Under the pieces are notes generated by a model. The model was not told where the DNA came from. It was given only the letters and a program-made list of their open reading frames with translations, and ran no database searches. The position numbers were made by a program, and so were the translations under genes. From the NCBI GenBank assembly GCA_037367405.1, contig JAZKJV010003122.1, positions 1 through 64,000 on the forward strand: DNA of 64,000 bases, given 5' to 3'. Below, one piece after another: positions 35,347 through 45,650 of this stretch (position 1 is the stretch's first letter; every line of letters begins with the position of its first letter). The DNA is from Ottelia alismoides (lineage: Eukaryota; Streptophyta; Magnoliopsida; Alismatales; Hydrocharitaceae).

Positions 35347-35492
35347 TGTAGAGACTTATATTATTATGTTTCGTACCGTTTCTTAATTCATGTTTACTTT
35401 ATAGACTCTTATGTATTTTACCCGTGAGGTCTCTTTCTATATAAGAGAGACTAGGGTTCCTTGGAATAATAGATTGCTCACTTTTCCCAACA
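35347..35492 (+). repeat. Copia-2 3' LTR (146 bp)
   Basis: It begins TGTAGAGAC after the purine tract (35338-35346) and ends CCCAACA; CTATC follows. It pairs with 16528-16672. Confidence 0.93.
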
Positions 35493-35497
35493 CTATC

Positions 35498-35914
35498 CTT
35501 TGGACACCCAGCATAATCTTCATCCGCATATGCTGTAACTGAAAGAGATGTACCTCTGCTGAAAAAAAGTCTCGTACCTGGTGAAGTCTTCAGATACCTC
35601 AAAGTCATATGAATTGCATCCATATATGTGCATGTCTGGGTTGCTCCATAAACTAGCTCACTTTGCTCACAACAAAGGATATGTCGGGCCTGGAAATAGC
35701 TACATATAGTAGCTTGCCAACAAGCTCCATGTACCTCCTCTTGTCGACCTCCTCAATGTCATCATCATATAGCTTCATGCTCAGGTCAATAGGAGTAAAG
35801 GCAGGTCTGCAATCTGCCATGCCTGTCTCTGAAAGAAGGCCCGTAACATATTTCCTCTAGACCATCAAAAGACCTCGCTGGCTCCTGACAAACACCAATC
35901 CAAGTTACGTAAAT
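35498..35914 (-). pseudogene. Copia-1 RT end and RNase H start
   Basis: The minus strand includes TRLFFSRGTSLSVTAYADEDY and AGCPKDS, the start of the RNase H domain, just right of the Copia-2 insertion at 35492. The upstream part (35640-35900) holds the end of the RT with stops. The domain resumes left of Copia-2 at 16527. Confidence 0.85.
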
Positions 35915-36229
35915 TGTTGGAGTATTTGTTATGTGTGCCTATTGTGTTGTAGGAGGGTAAATGGATCCCTCCAGGATCCATTTACCCCATCCAGTTGTTT
36001 AGTCCCACATCGTCCAGTGGTGGGACTTGGAGGCCCTGTGGAGGCTATATAAGGAACTCCAGGCCTCCTGTATCAGATGAGAAAGTCAATAGACAAACAC
36101 GGCCCTTAGAGGCCTTCTCTCGTGGTTTCATCCCGCTCCTCACGGAGTAGGGATCCACGTAAAATCACGTCTTCTTAATATTTCTTTATCTTGTTCCATG
36201 TTTACGCTTCCGCTTCCGATTTTCTAAGA
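35915..36229 (+). repeat. NA2 5' LTR (315 bp)
   Basis: It has TG at the start and a terminal AAGA (AACA in the pair). Upstream of TATATAAGG (36046-36054) lies the inverted repeat GTCCCAC (36002-36008) / GTGGGAC (36020-36026). It differs from the 3' LTR at roughly ten positions by eye. Confidence 0.93.
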
Positions 36230-37072
36230 TGGTATCAGAGCGGGTCGATTCCCGGGGATTTTATCATGTTCTTCGATTATATTTTGTAGTCGGTTTGAGA
36301 ATCGTATTTGAGATATTCGTGAAGATGACTATTCTGTTCAAGATTCAAGGGTTCATGAAACCCTTGTTATTTTCCTCGCGGCCAGCCCTATCGACGATGG
36401 CGGCGCGCCTCTCTTCTAGGCACTGGAGGCTCACAGATCTGGCGTGGCCTCAAGCACCCAGGCCGCAACATCCAGGGGCTTCTTCTTTCAAGAGATGTCG
36501 CATCTTCCAGCATCTAGGGTTTCACCCTTGCTCGCGCCTAAGAAAGATTCAGGCAGACCCCCTTCGTCCAAGCTTCTTCCAGCCATTTGTTTCAGATTCC
36601 TGGCAGCATCAGAAACCACAAGGCGACATCGAGCCCCCATTAGGGGGCGGCAGTAGAGCCCTAATGAGAGGCGGCGGGCGTGACAAGAAAAAAAAGGGGT
36701 TCCCAACGTGGGAACCCTAGCGGGCTTTATTAAAAAAATGTTTATTTAAAGGCCCAACCGTGGGTTGGAAATGGCAAATATGGGAAAAAAAAGAAAGTCC
36801 GAAAAAAAAGGGAGAGGTATTCCAGTTTTTCAAAAAAACGTTCAGAAAAAAAAAGTCGCGTGCATTAAAAAAAACCATGCGCAAGTTAAAAAAATTGTGA
36901 AAAGCTGATTAAAAAATGAAGGGCTTATGTTCAAAAAAAACGTATGCCAAAAAAAAGGGGGAAAAGCCGGAAAAAAATGGAACGGCTACGAAAAAAATTA
37001 AAAATATGACGGTTTAAAAAAAATGAAAGGCGCGAGAAATTTTTGACAATGTTTTCTCCCCATCATTGTTGT

Positions 37073-37122
37073 CTTCTCCCAACTTGGTCGATGTCATGTT
37101 TTCCGACCAGTATGGGAGAAAG
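37073..37122 (+). other. Conserved long hairpin in NA2
   Basis: The arms are 37073-37090 and 37104-37122. The fifth pair from the loop is G-C here and T-A in the other three copies, a two-sided change that keeps pairing. agggggag follows at 37121-37128. Confidence 0.75.
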
Positions 37123-37663
37123 GGGGAGTATATATGTAGAGTCACAGGTCTTGATCCAGAACCAGATCCAGATTCAGATGCCAGTCTCCAGACCAGTCAT
37201 ATTTTCCAGACTCTATAGATGATCAGTTGTTCAGACTCGACGATTGATTCCGAGTCCAGTTTTCAGACACGTACATGGATGCGGTCAATTTCAGATGAGC
37301 ATATGTTGCCATCTTTTGTTTCGTGGTCCCCATCATTCTTCTAGTTGCCAGACCAGAGTTTTCATGTGGTATCATAGGTACTCCAGAGTAGAGCACCATT
37401 CTCTGAGCCAGATGGGAGAGACCCAGTTCTCCGACGATGAGACTTCAGGCGCAGTTTAAGACTCGGTGGTCAGATTCCGAGTCTTCAGTTGACTCACACT
37501 CTAGCTCGTTCGTCCTCCTCACCTGCACGGCATGAGAAGCAACGTCCTCGACAGCAGCAATGTGTGCGTTGGGTTGATATTATCCGTAGTGTCATGTAGC
37601 GTTGAGTTGAGTTTCTTTCTGTTTGTCCAAGCTGAGCATTGCATGCTCCAGCTTGAGGGGGAG

Positions 37664-37978
37664 TGTTGGAGTATTTGTTATGTGTGCCTACTGTGTTGTA
37701 GGAGGGTAAATGGATCCCTCCAGGATCCATTTACCCCATCCAGTTGTTTAGTCCCATATCGTCCAGTGGTGGGACTTGGAGGCCCTGTGGAGGCTATATA
37801 AGGAGCCCCAGGCCTCCTGTATCAGATGAGAAAGTCAATAGACAAACACGGCCCTTAGAGGCCTTCTCCCGTGGTTTCATCCCGCTCCTCACGGAGTTGG
37901 GTTCCACGTAAAATCCCATCTTCTTAATATTTCTTTATCTTGTTCCATGTTTACGCTTCCACTTCCGATTTTCTAACA
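37664..37978 (+). repeat. NA2 3' LTR (315 bp)
   Basis: It has TG...CA termini and pairs with 35915-36229. TSD TAAAT follows at 37979. Confidence 0.93.
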
Positions 37979-37983
37979 TAAAT

Positions 37984-38800
37984 TACTAAGGTCCTTGGTC
38001 AGAAACTGCTGACCTAGGAAGTCCTTGGCACTCTAAATACCCTGTTCGTCATCTCCTGTAACAATAATCATCAACGTAAACGAGAATGACAATAGTACCT
38101 CTTTGGGTCATGTGCACAGACAAAGAGTGATTGGCAGTCGATCAAACAAACCCCTGTTGCTCTATCAAGTCCGAGAGCTTCTAGAACCATGCTCTTGGAC
38201 TCTGCTTAAGGCCATAGATAGCGTTGTGAAGTCTGCAAACCTTCTAATACTCCCCCTCGTTAGCAAACCCAGGTGTCTACTGCATGTAAACCTCCTCATA
38301 TAGATCACCATAGAGGAAGGCATTGTTCACATCAAGCTGGTAAAGGAGCCAATCTCGTGTCACAACAACAGAATATAGAATGTGTAAAATAGAATGTCCG
38401 GCAACTAGAGAGAAAGCACCATGATAGTCCACCCTATATGTCTGGGTGAACCCACGTGCCACAAGTCTCGCCTTATAGTGATCCATACTGCCATATGCAC
38501 GGTGTTTCACAGTGAACACCCATTTACATACCACAATGGATGCATCAACTAGAGCAGAAACAAGACTCCACGTACCACGTGACGTGACTATAACCCCTCC
38601 TCCATGGCTAATCTCCACTGAGTGTCCTGAAGAGCCTCCTGATATGTATGTGGTATCTCCACGGCTGATAGTGCCAAGGTAAACCTCCTGAAATCCTCTA
38701 GCAATCTGCTCAAGGAATGCAAGAGGATAAGTAGCACACCTACGCTTCTGCTTGTGCAAAGCAATCGGCACATAAAGAACATCTAGCAAGGGCACCTGCT
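37984..38800 (-). pseudogene. Copia-1 reverse transcriptase, N-terminal part
   Basis: Minus-strand frame 38795-38277 carries the copia RT: CKWVFTVKHRAYGSMDHYKA, RLVARGFTQTY, and QLDVNNAFLYGDLYEEVYMQ. The catalytic YVDD motif is encoded at 38068-38079 in a shifted frame. The region ends at the NA2 insertion (TSD TAAAT at 35910-35914 and 37979-37983). It continues at 35498-35914. Confidence 0.85.
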
Positions 38801-40304
38801 CATCTTGTATTGAATCCTATTGCAGAGACAACTCAGTAGTACCATTAGTAGAAACAATGCGCTCATTACATACCTGAGGCGTAATGGATGATGGGCAAGG
38901 CTTGTGAGCAGGGGGAACCGAGCGAGACCTGCAAGTGAAAAAACGTGGCAAACACTGAGTCACAGTACGAGGTGGAGCCATAGGAGCAGGTGTAGAAGCA
39001 GGAGTAGGTATAGGTGGTGGTGGTGGTGGTGGCGGTGGAGGAGGTGGTGGTACGATAGTAGGAGGTGGATGCATGTAGATTTCATCGTCAGAGTCAGATG
39101 GGGCTAATATGTCGATTGTAGGAGAAAAATACATAACAGACTCAAAGAAAGTAACGCCAACACTGATAAAGTATTTCCGCCTGAGTGAATCAAAGCAATC
39201 GTACCTCTTCTGGGTACGAGAGTAGCCGACAAAAATGCAACAGCTCTGGGAGAGAGCTTGTCATGACCTAGAGAGACATCATGAATAAAAGCAACTGAAT
39301 TGAACACACGAAGTATAAGGGAGAAAAGATCCTACTCGGAAACTCAATCCAGAAAGGAATCTTCTCTCCCAACAGAGACGAAGGCATGTGGTTCACCAAA
39401 TAGTAACCTGTGAGGAAAGGCATGAGGAGCACGACTCTATATCAACAATGTTCAGGTCACATCAAGTAAGTGACGGTGTTTATGCTCGGCAACACCGTTC
39501 TGCTAGGATGTATAGGCACGTTAAGTCTGGTGAACAATGCCAAGAGACCTAAGAAAGTCAGAAAGCTGTAAGGTGCGGAACTCTAAAGCATTATCATAAC
39601 GAATATATTTGACATTTGCAGAAAAAATATTTTTTATCTCATTATTAAAATATTTGATCACAGATCTAGCCTCAGACTTATTCTTCAATAAAAAGACCCA
39701 AGAAAGTATAGAAAAATCATCGATAACAACAAGATAAAAACGGTGTCCCTGGTGATCAGGAACATGACTCGAACCTCAGATATCCAAATGGAGCTCAAAT
39801 AACTGAGAACTGCTCCGACTTTGACGGGATGGAAAGGAGGAACAATGATGCTTCCAAAGTTGGCATTCCTCACACTGGAAGGAGGATCTCGTAGAAATCA
39901 GAGGGAGAACATGGCATACGTTCTGTAGAGGAAGGTGGTCAAAACGAAAGTGCCACATATATGGTGAGACTGGTCCAGTAGGTATAGTAGAAACGCTAAC
40001 ATGAGGAGGTTTGACCAATCTATAAAGTTCCCGCTGCTCACGGCCACATCCAATCACCATTCCCGTGAGTATGTCCTGAAACACAAGAGACGATGGTTGA
40101 AAAATGACACCACAATGCAAATCCTTAATAAGCCGACTAATAAAAAGTAAATTCATCTGAAAGTTAGGAACACATAACATTCTGAAAATGCATGGATGGT
40201 GTCAAATGCACCTCCTCCTGTCCTGTAATGGGTAGGTGGTTGACATTGGCAATGACAACCCTCTACCATGTGGTATGGTCTTGTAGGACCTCAATAGTAT
40301 TCTG
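38801..40304 (-). pseudogene. Copia-1 protease end, pre-integrase and integrase
   Basis: Left of Gypsy-2 the minus strand continues with the segment that follows the protease (TTYPLQD/HLPITGQEE-like, 40200-40300). Next comes the pre-integrase zinc region in 40180-39776 (MWHFRFDHLPLQN, FQCEECQLWKH), then a FELHLDI segment with the first integrase Asp. The catalytic core is scattered over frames between 39775 and 39400. A Pro-rich linker (run of Pro near 39000-39060) precedes the RT. Many frameshifts are present. Integrase would join element DNA to the host chromosome. Confidence 0.82.
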
Positions 40305-43071
40305 TGTCACGTCCCCAATTCTAGGTCGTCGGATACTCCCATATCCGGATCTGGTTACTCATAAATAATTTATTCCGCAATCACAACTAACATTCAGAAA
40401 CAGATTACAATTAAAATTACTCAGAAAGAAGTATTCAATACTTTTCCATTCAAAAAATAAAGTTTACATGATACATTATCCCATTATAACCATTTCCATG
40501 TACATCAGCTGGAAAGGAAATACACAAAACGATTCCAACTACCTTATGGAGTAAAGCACGATAGCTGGCTAGATGACTATTATATTAGTTGGCAGGATTA
40601 TTAAAGTCCTTGCGATGACTCACTCACATTTGTTTGATTTTCATAAATTGTAGGATAACAATTAGTGAATGCTAAGTAACGAAGAAGAGAAAAGCAAACA
40701 ACTGATGTAATTTTTCAAAACTTATTATCACAAAAAGTTCCACTCATTCTTATTAGTTTAAGTCATATTCCTTCTATTCCACATCAGGGATTAGTCCAGG
40801 GGAACCTCGCCATTCATGGACTCCGAAGTTGCGAACACTTCGGGATTGGAGATTGCGTTGATCTGGTGAACTTGTGCCGCCGCACGTCGCCTAAACCAAT
40901 CCTCCAATACTACACTGACAATTTTCCTTTTTTTTATTACCTAGGATTTCAAACCCTCAGCCTGGCAAATAAAAGAACACAACGTCCTCGAGGATCCGGT
41001 TGCTTAAAACCTCAGGCTAACCTTTAATCATGAATATTAACGGCTTTAAATACATGTTATCATGATCCAGCCGCTATCAAACCACCCGTGCCTCCACATG
41101 GCACGACCACATCTTCAGTCAGTCAATCTGACTAATGACAATCGAGTACCATGGGTTGCAAATAATTTATTTTGCGCACTCAACATATCCAGGCAACCGT
41201 GTACCACCTAGGTTCTGCCAATACAGATGTTCTTCTGACAAACCTACAGGTTGCATGTCCGACCTATAGTATCTACTTCAAGTCAATCTTAACGTAACAC
41301 ACGATCCGTTTCAGGATCCATTTTAATATACATCAATTCCCATGATGTAATTCTTCCGCTAAACCTTCGATTTTCATATTCATCAACACTGAGTTTAAAC
41401 TTACATATATTATAATTTATATGTGCATATACTCATATTTATGTATATTTTAACTCCCAAACCCTAACTTTCCAAGCCAATGCATTTATTTGATGCTTAA
41501 ACATATTTTAGCGGGAATTACAAGGCAACTTTCCATATTTTCTTAAAAAATAGCCAATTAGGGTTCTTCGAAGCGAAGAACATAAATCAGGAATTTCAAT
41601 GATATCGTATGAAAACCTAACAACAAAAGGAATGATTTCGTTACATAATTGAGCTTTCTCTCGCGTATGTTGTGCTTTATCATGATTTGTTTTAAAAAAG
41701 GATGATTTGCAGTTCCTGAAATGATCGAATTTCATTTTCGTGTCAAGAATACTAAGAATGTGTCAAGAACGTGAAGAACGAACAAAGAACATGAAAACGC
41801 GAATAACACACGAAGAACGCGAAGAACACATTTTCTCTCGAAATTTCAACAAAACTTCTCCTTATATGGGGTAATATTTCTAGGAAAATTTCAGTAGAGT
41901 TTTCCTTATATTGTGACATATTTCTAGGATAATTTCGACAGAGTTTACTCTAATATCGAGACATTTTTCAAAAGAAAAACGGAAAGAATGTCCTCTCATA
42001 AAATCATCGAGAGGAAAATAACAACGAAATCGAAAGAATATAATCAAATTGCAAGCGATGGAGAATCGGTAAAAACCACGTGTCTAAGGTTAGTGAAGGG
42101 TGATGAATCATAGGGTTCACTGACGTGCATAGCCGCTCGCATCTAAGTAAGGTGGTACACATATTTCTCCCTCAAAACAAGTATAAAAGTAAAATAATAA
42201 GAATATAATAAAACTATAAGAGATGGAAAATCAGTAGATACCACACGTCTTAAGTGAGTGATGGTGTGACGAATCGCAGGGTTCACTGACGTGCATAGCC
42301 GTCCGCACCTAAGTATTGTGTTACACAGATTTCTCCTCGAACCACAACAGAAAACGAATCAGAAAGGAAGATGAATCGAAAGCTAAACTGGAAAAAGAAG
42401 ATAATTCGAAAACCTAGCTTAAGTTAGAGCTTACTTACGAAGCCAACTAAGAGAGCATCATACCTTCCTCCTCCTCGTCCTCCCGTCGACGCTTCACCAG
42501 CGCTTCTTTCCCGCCTCCCACTCCTCCTCCCGACCTCTCAACTCTAGCCATTGGGGTAGTGATGGTAGTGGAATTCGTAGAGAATGAATGGATAGGGAGG
42601 CTATTTATAGGCTTCATAAAACCGTTAATCAAGGTTTAACTCTTAACTATAGTTAACGTCCCATGGTTTTGGCCAAAGATTATCCGAAATTTAGGACTTA
42701 AGTTAGAACTATCCAGAAGATTCTAGATTCGCTAATGATGTTTAATCGACGCTAATCGTAATTAACTTTTACTAATCGTGATTTAACCTTCGCGGTTTAT
42801 GCTTAACTTTTGCTAACCATAGATTAGCGTTCGTTAATAGTCATTAATGATCCTCAATCCATCATTAATTTCTTTAATCGTGTTTAATTAGTCTTAATGA
42901 CGGCCATTAGGGATTAAAGACATATTAAGTTTCCTTACTTATCTTTCTTCCAAAAGTCCTAACATTTCCAAACGAAGTCCGATTCATACGAAACAAATCC
43001 CTTTGGTTTCCTCTTGACGAGTCGGATCTTATGATATAGGATCCGAGAGAGGTCAAGTTCAAGACTTTACA
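40305..43071 (-). repeat. Gypsy-2 3' LTR (2767 bp)
   Basis: It pairs with 50590-53217. The left end TGTCACGTCCC corresponds to TGTCATGACCC at 50590, and the right end is CTTTACA. There is no gene. Confidence 0.9.
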
Positions 43072-43170
43072 ATTATAACAACCTTAAAGGAAGTCTCTCC
43101 CTTAAGACTTGAAATGCAGGCATAACCTTAAAGAGGGTTGAAACCATAACAACATTAAAGAGAATGAACG
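43072..43170 (-). promoter_or_regulatory. Gypsy-2 region before the 3' LTR with repeated motif
   Basis: On the minus strand a motif like ctttaaggttgttat occurs three times (near 43146-43163, 43121-43137 and 43074-43088), the last next to the LTR, parallel to the triple motif of Gypsy-1. No clean polypurine tract is visible. Confidence 0.5.
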
Positions 43171-43211
43171 TCATTCATTTATAATGAAGATATATACAAT
43201 ACATAGTGTTA

Positions 43212-43586
43212 TCATTCAAACAAGTAGGGGTATTTTTCTATCATATCTACCTCAGGTTCCCATGTGACTTCTTCAAATTCTTGGTTATGCCACAATATTT
43301 TAACTAGAGGTACCTCTTTATTCGTCAACTTTTTGATATCTCTATCTAGTATTTGCACAGTTATTTCTAGGTATGTCAAGTCTGGCTCAACATTCAGATC
43401 ATCATAGCTTATCTTATGCCCAGGATCCTTAATATACTTTCTCATATTTGATACATGAAAAACATCATGTATTGCTGAAAGATGTGGAGGAAGAGCAAGT
43501 CTATATACTACTTTCCCGATCCGCTGAATAATTTCAAAGGAACCCACGAACCCGGGTGTCAACTTTTCCCACGCAAGCCAAACCAC
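43212..43586 (-). pseudogene. Gypsy-2 integrase C-terminus with chromodomain-like end
   Basis: The open 124-codon frame contains the GPFEI-type segment (GSFEIIQRIGKVVYRLALP), HDVFHVSNMRKY, and a terminal VKILWHNQ...VTWEPE...YPYLF block like the chromodomain of plant chromoviruses. It ends at a stop just before the 3' LTR region. In the family this domain is thought to steer integration toward marked chromatin. Confidence 0.87.
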
Positions 43587-43777
43587 TGAATTCCTTTCAT
43601 AGGCGATACTTTGAGGAATACAAAGTCACCTACCTCAAACTCAAGATCTCTTCGTCTGATATCACTATAGCTTTTCTGGTGACTCTGAGCGGTTATTAGT
43701 CTTTTTCGAGCAAGTTCTACAGCTTCTTGTGTCTCCTGAAGTCTATCTGAATCGTAAAGGTTCTTTATCCTGACCTC

Positions 43778-44635
43778 TTACCAACAAAGAGTAGTACACC
43801 TTCGTCCATATAGTGCTTCAAATGGTGTCATGTCAATACTTGTATGTTGTAGGTGAATTCTGCAAGAGGCAAATGTTTCACCCATGGTCCTTTCCATTCT
43901 AAGGCATATGCTCGTATCATATCCTCTGAAGTATGAATCGTACGTTCTGATTGACCATCTGTTTGTGGATGATATGTTGTTCTCAAGCATAGTTGTGTGC
44001 CTAAGGCTTTAATGAAGTTCTCCCAATAGTGTGAGGTGAATCGTGAATCTCGATCCGAAACTACCTCCTTTAGGATACCATGGAGATTGATCACATGTGT
44101 AATATATAACTCAACAAGCTAGTCTGGAGTGGAAGATAAGCTTATTAGAATAAAGTGTGCTACCTTGGTCAGACGATCTATTATAACACATATACTATCT
44201 TTACCACCAGTCGTCTGAGGTAAGCCAGTAATGAAGTACATGGAAATGCTTTCCCATTTCCATTCAGGGATAGGGAGAGGTTGCAACCATCTTGGTGGCT
44301 TTTGGTGTGAAATCTTTACATGTTAGCAAGTGAAACATGAATTCACAAACTCAGCAACATCCTTCTTTATTCACGGCCACCAAAAGTGTGACCGAAGATC
44401 CTTATACATCTTCAAAATTCCTGGATGAATAGATAACTAGAGCAATGGGCTTCACGTAAGATGTATTTCCTCAATTCGAGTGTGTTTGGTACACAAACTC
44501 TGTGATGTTATATAATAACCCATCATGTATATGGAATCCCTCTATCTCATTCTTCTCAAGTTGTTATCTCACGTCTTTAAAGACTGGATCATCCTCCTAT
44601 CCTTTCTTTATTCTATCTCAGATCTCTAGCTTGTA
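43778..44635 (-). pseudogene. Gypsy-2 integrase
   Basis: The zinc-binding region and first catalytic segment are degraded across 44150-44450. Frame 44094-43828 carries EVVSDRDSRFTSHYWENF and YHPQTDGQSERTIHT, the second and third catalytic positions. The shifted end (43990-43778) gives MTPFEALYGRRC. Order and spacing match Gypsy-1. Confidence 0.87.
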
Positions 44636-45326
44636 TTAGTGAGGAATAGTTATAGTATTAGCACTGCTATCAAATGATTTCCATTCATACAATGTTGATA
44701 GTAAATCCCAGAGGATAGCACCCACCAACCCAGGTGAATAAGTTCTTTTGCTAAGGGCATCTGCTACGGCGTTCCTCTTATCAGAGTGGTAGGAGATGGT
44801 GCAATCATAGTCCTTCAACAGCTCTAGCCACTGTCTTTGTCTCATATTGAGCTCCTTTTGATCAAAAATATATTTTAAGCTTTTATGAACGGTGAAGATT
44901 TCAAAAGTAATAACATAGAGGTAGTGTCTCCATATCTTTAAAGCGAAGACTACGGTAGCTAATTCAAGGTCATGTGTCGGGCAGTTCATCTCATGTGTCC
45001 TGAGCTATCGTGATGCATAAGCAGCTACCTAACCATGTTGCATAAGAACTGCCCCAAGTCCTTCTCTCAATGCATTAGTGTACATTGTAAACCCTTCAGT
45101 CCCAGAGGGTAGAGTAAGAATAAGTGCAGATGTTAGACATTCTTTCAGTGTATGACAACTAGCTTCGCATGCATCAGACCATATGAATGGGACTTCCTTC
45201 TGAGTCGGCCTAGTCATTGGCAATGCTATTCGTGAAAAGTCCTTCACAAGTCTTCTATAATACCCAGCTAGACCCAGAAAAGATATACCTTCCACAGAAA
45301 TAGCAAGGCCTAAGAAGGATACTTCA
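44636..45326 (-). pseudogene. Gypsy-2 RT end and RNase H
   Basis: After NA3, frame 45295-45029 gives [16 protein letters not shown] and the start of RNase H ([16 protein letters not shown]; the family has YTDAS, so the first catalytic Asp reads Asn). Frame 44989-44636 continues with [31 protein letters not shown] and ADALSKR. A stop and frame change separate the two. Confidence 0.87.
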
Positions 45327-45650
45327 TGTTGGAGTATTTGGTTGTGCGCATGTTGAGTTGTAGATGGGTAAATGGATAACTCCAGGATCCATTTACCCCA
45401 TTCATGTGTTTAGTTCCACATCTACCAGTGGTGGGACTTGGAGGCTCTGTGGAGGCTATATAAGGAGCCCCGGATCTCCTGTATCCATTGACAAATAGGA
45501 ATGCAATATCCGCCCCTTTGAAAGCTTCTCCTGTGGTTTCATCCCGCTCCTTAGAGAGTAGCGTTCCACGTAAAAAATCTTGTGTTCCAAGATTATATTC
45601 TATTATTATGCTCTGTTTATCATTCCGCGTCCACTTCCTATTTTCTAATA
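45327..45650 (+). repeat. NA3 5' LTR (324 bp)
   Basis: It starts TGTTGGAGTAT and pairs with 47656-47979. TATATAAGG is near 45456. Confidence 0.92.

Larger units (their letters stand above)
16528..35492 (+). mobile_element. Copia-2, Ty1/copia element hosting Gypsy-1 and MITE-2
   Basis: It has short LTRs (16528-16672 and 35347-35492), target duplication CTATC (16523-16527 and 35493-35497), primer site TGGTATCAGAGCCC at 16673, and a purine tract ending GAGGGGGAG at 35346. Without Gypsy-1 and MITE-2 it is about 5.0 kb, with gag, protease, integrase, RT and RNase H in copia order. It lies head-on to Copia-1, whose RNase H it splits. It differs from the Copia-1 family in LTR sequence. Confidence 0.94.
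35915..37978 (+). mobile_element. NA2, non-autonomous LTR retrotransposon (2064 bp)
   Basis: LTRs are at 35915-36229 and 37664-37978, with a perfect target duplication TAAAT (35910-35914 and 37979-37983). The primer site TGGTATCAGAGCGGG starts at 36230 and the purine tract gcttgagggggag is at 37651-37663. There is no pol. The interior has a leader stem-loop 36346-36366, a short GC-rich module to 36717, a palindrome at 36697-36717, 13 A-tracts between 36730 and 37025, and the long hairpin 37073-37122. It is the shortest copy. It is inserted in Copia-1 RT. Confidence 0.93.

Noticed and set aside
36229..36720. 163-codon frame in NA2 starting at the primer-binding site
   Set aside because: The start ATG is created by the junction of the LTR and the primer site, the frame is not kept in NA1 or NA4, and no domain is visible.
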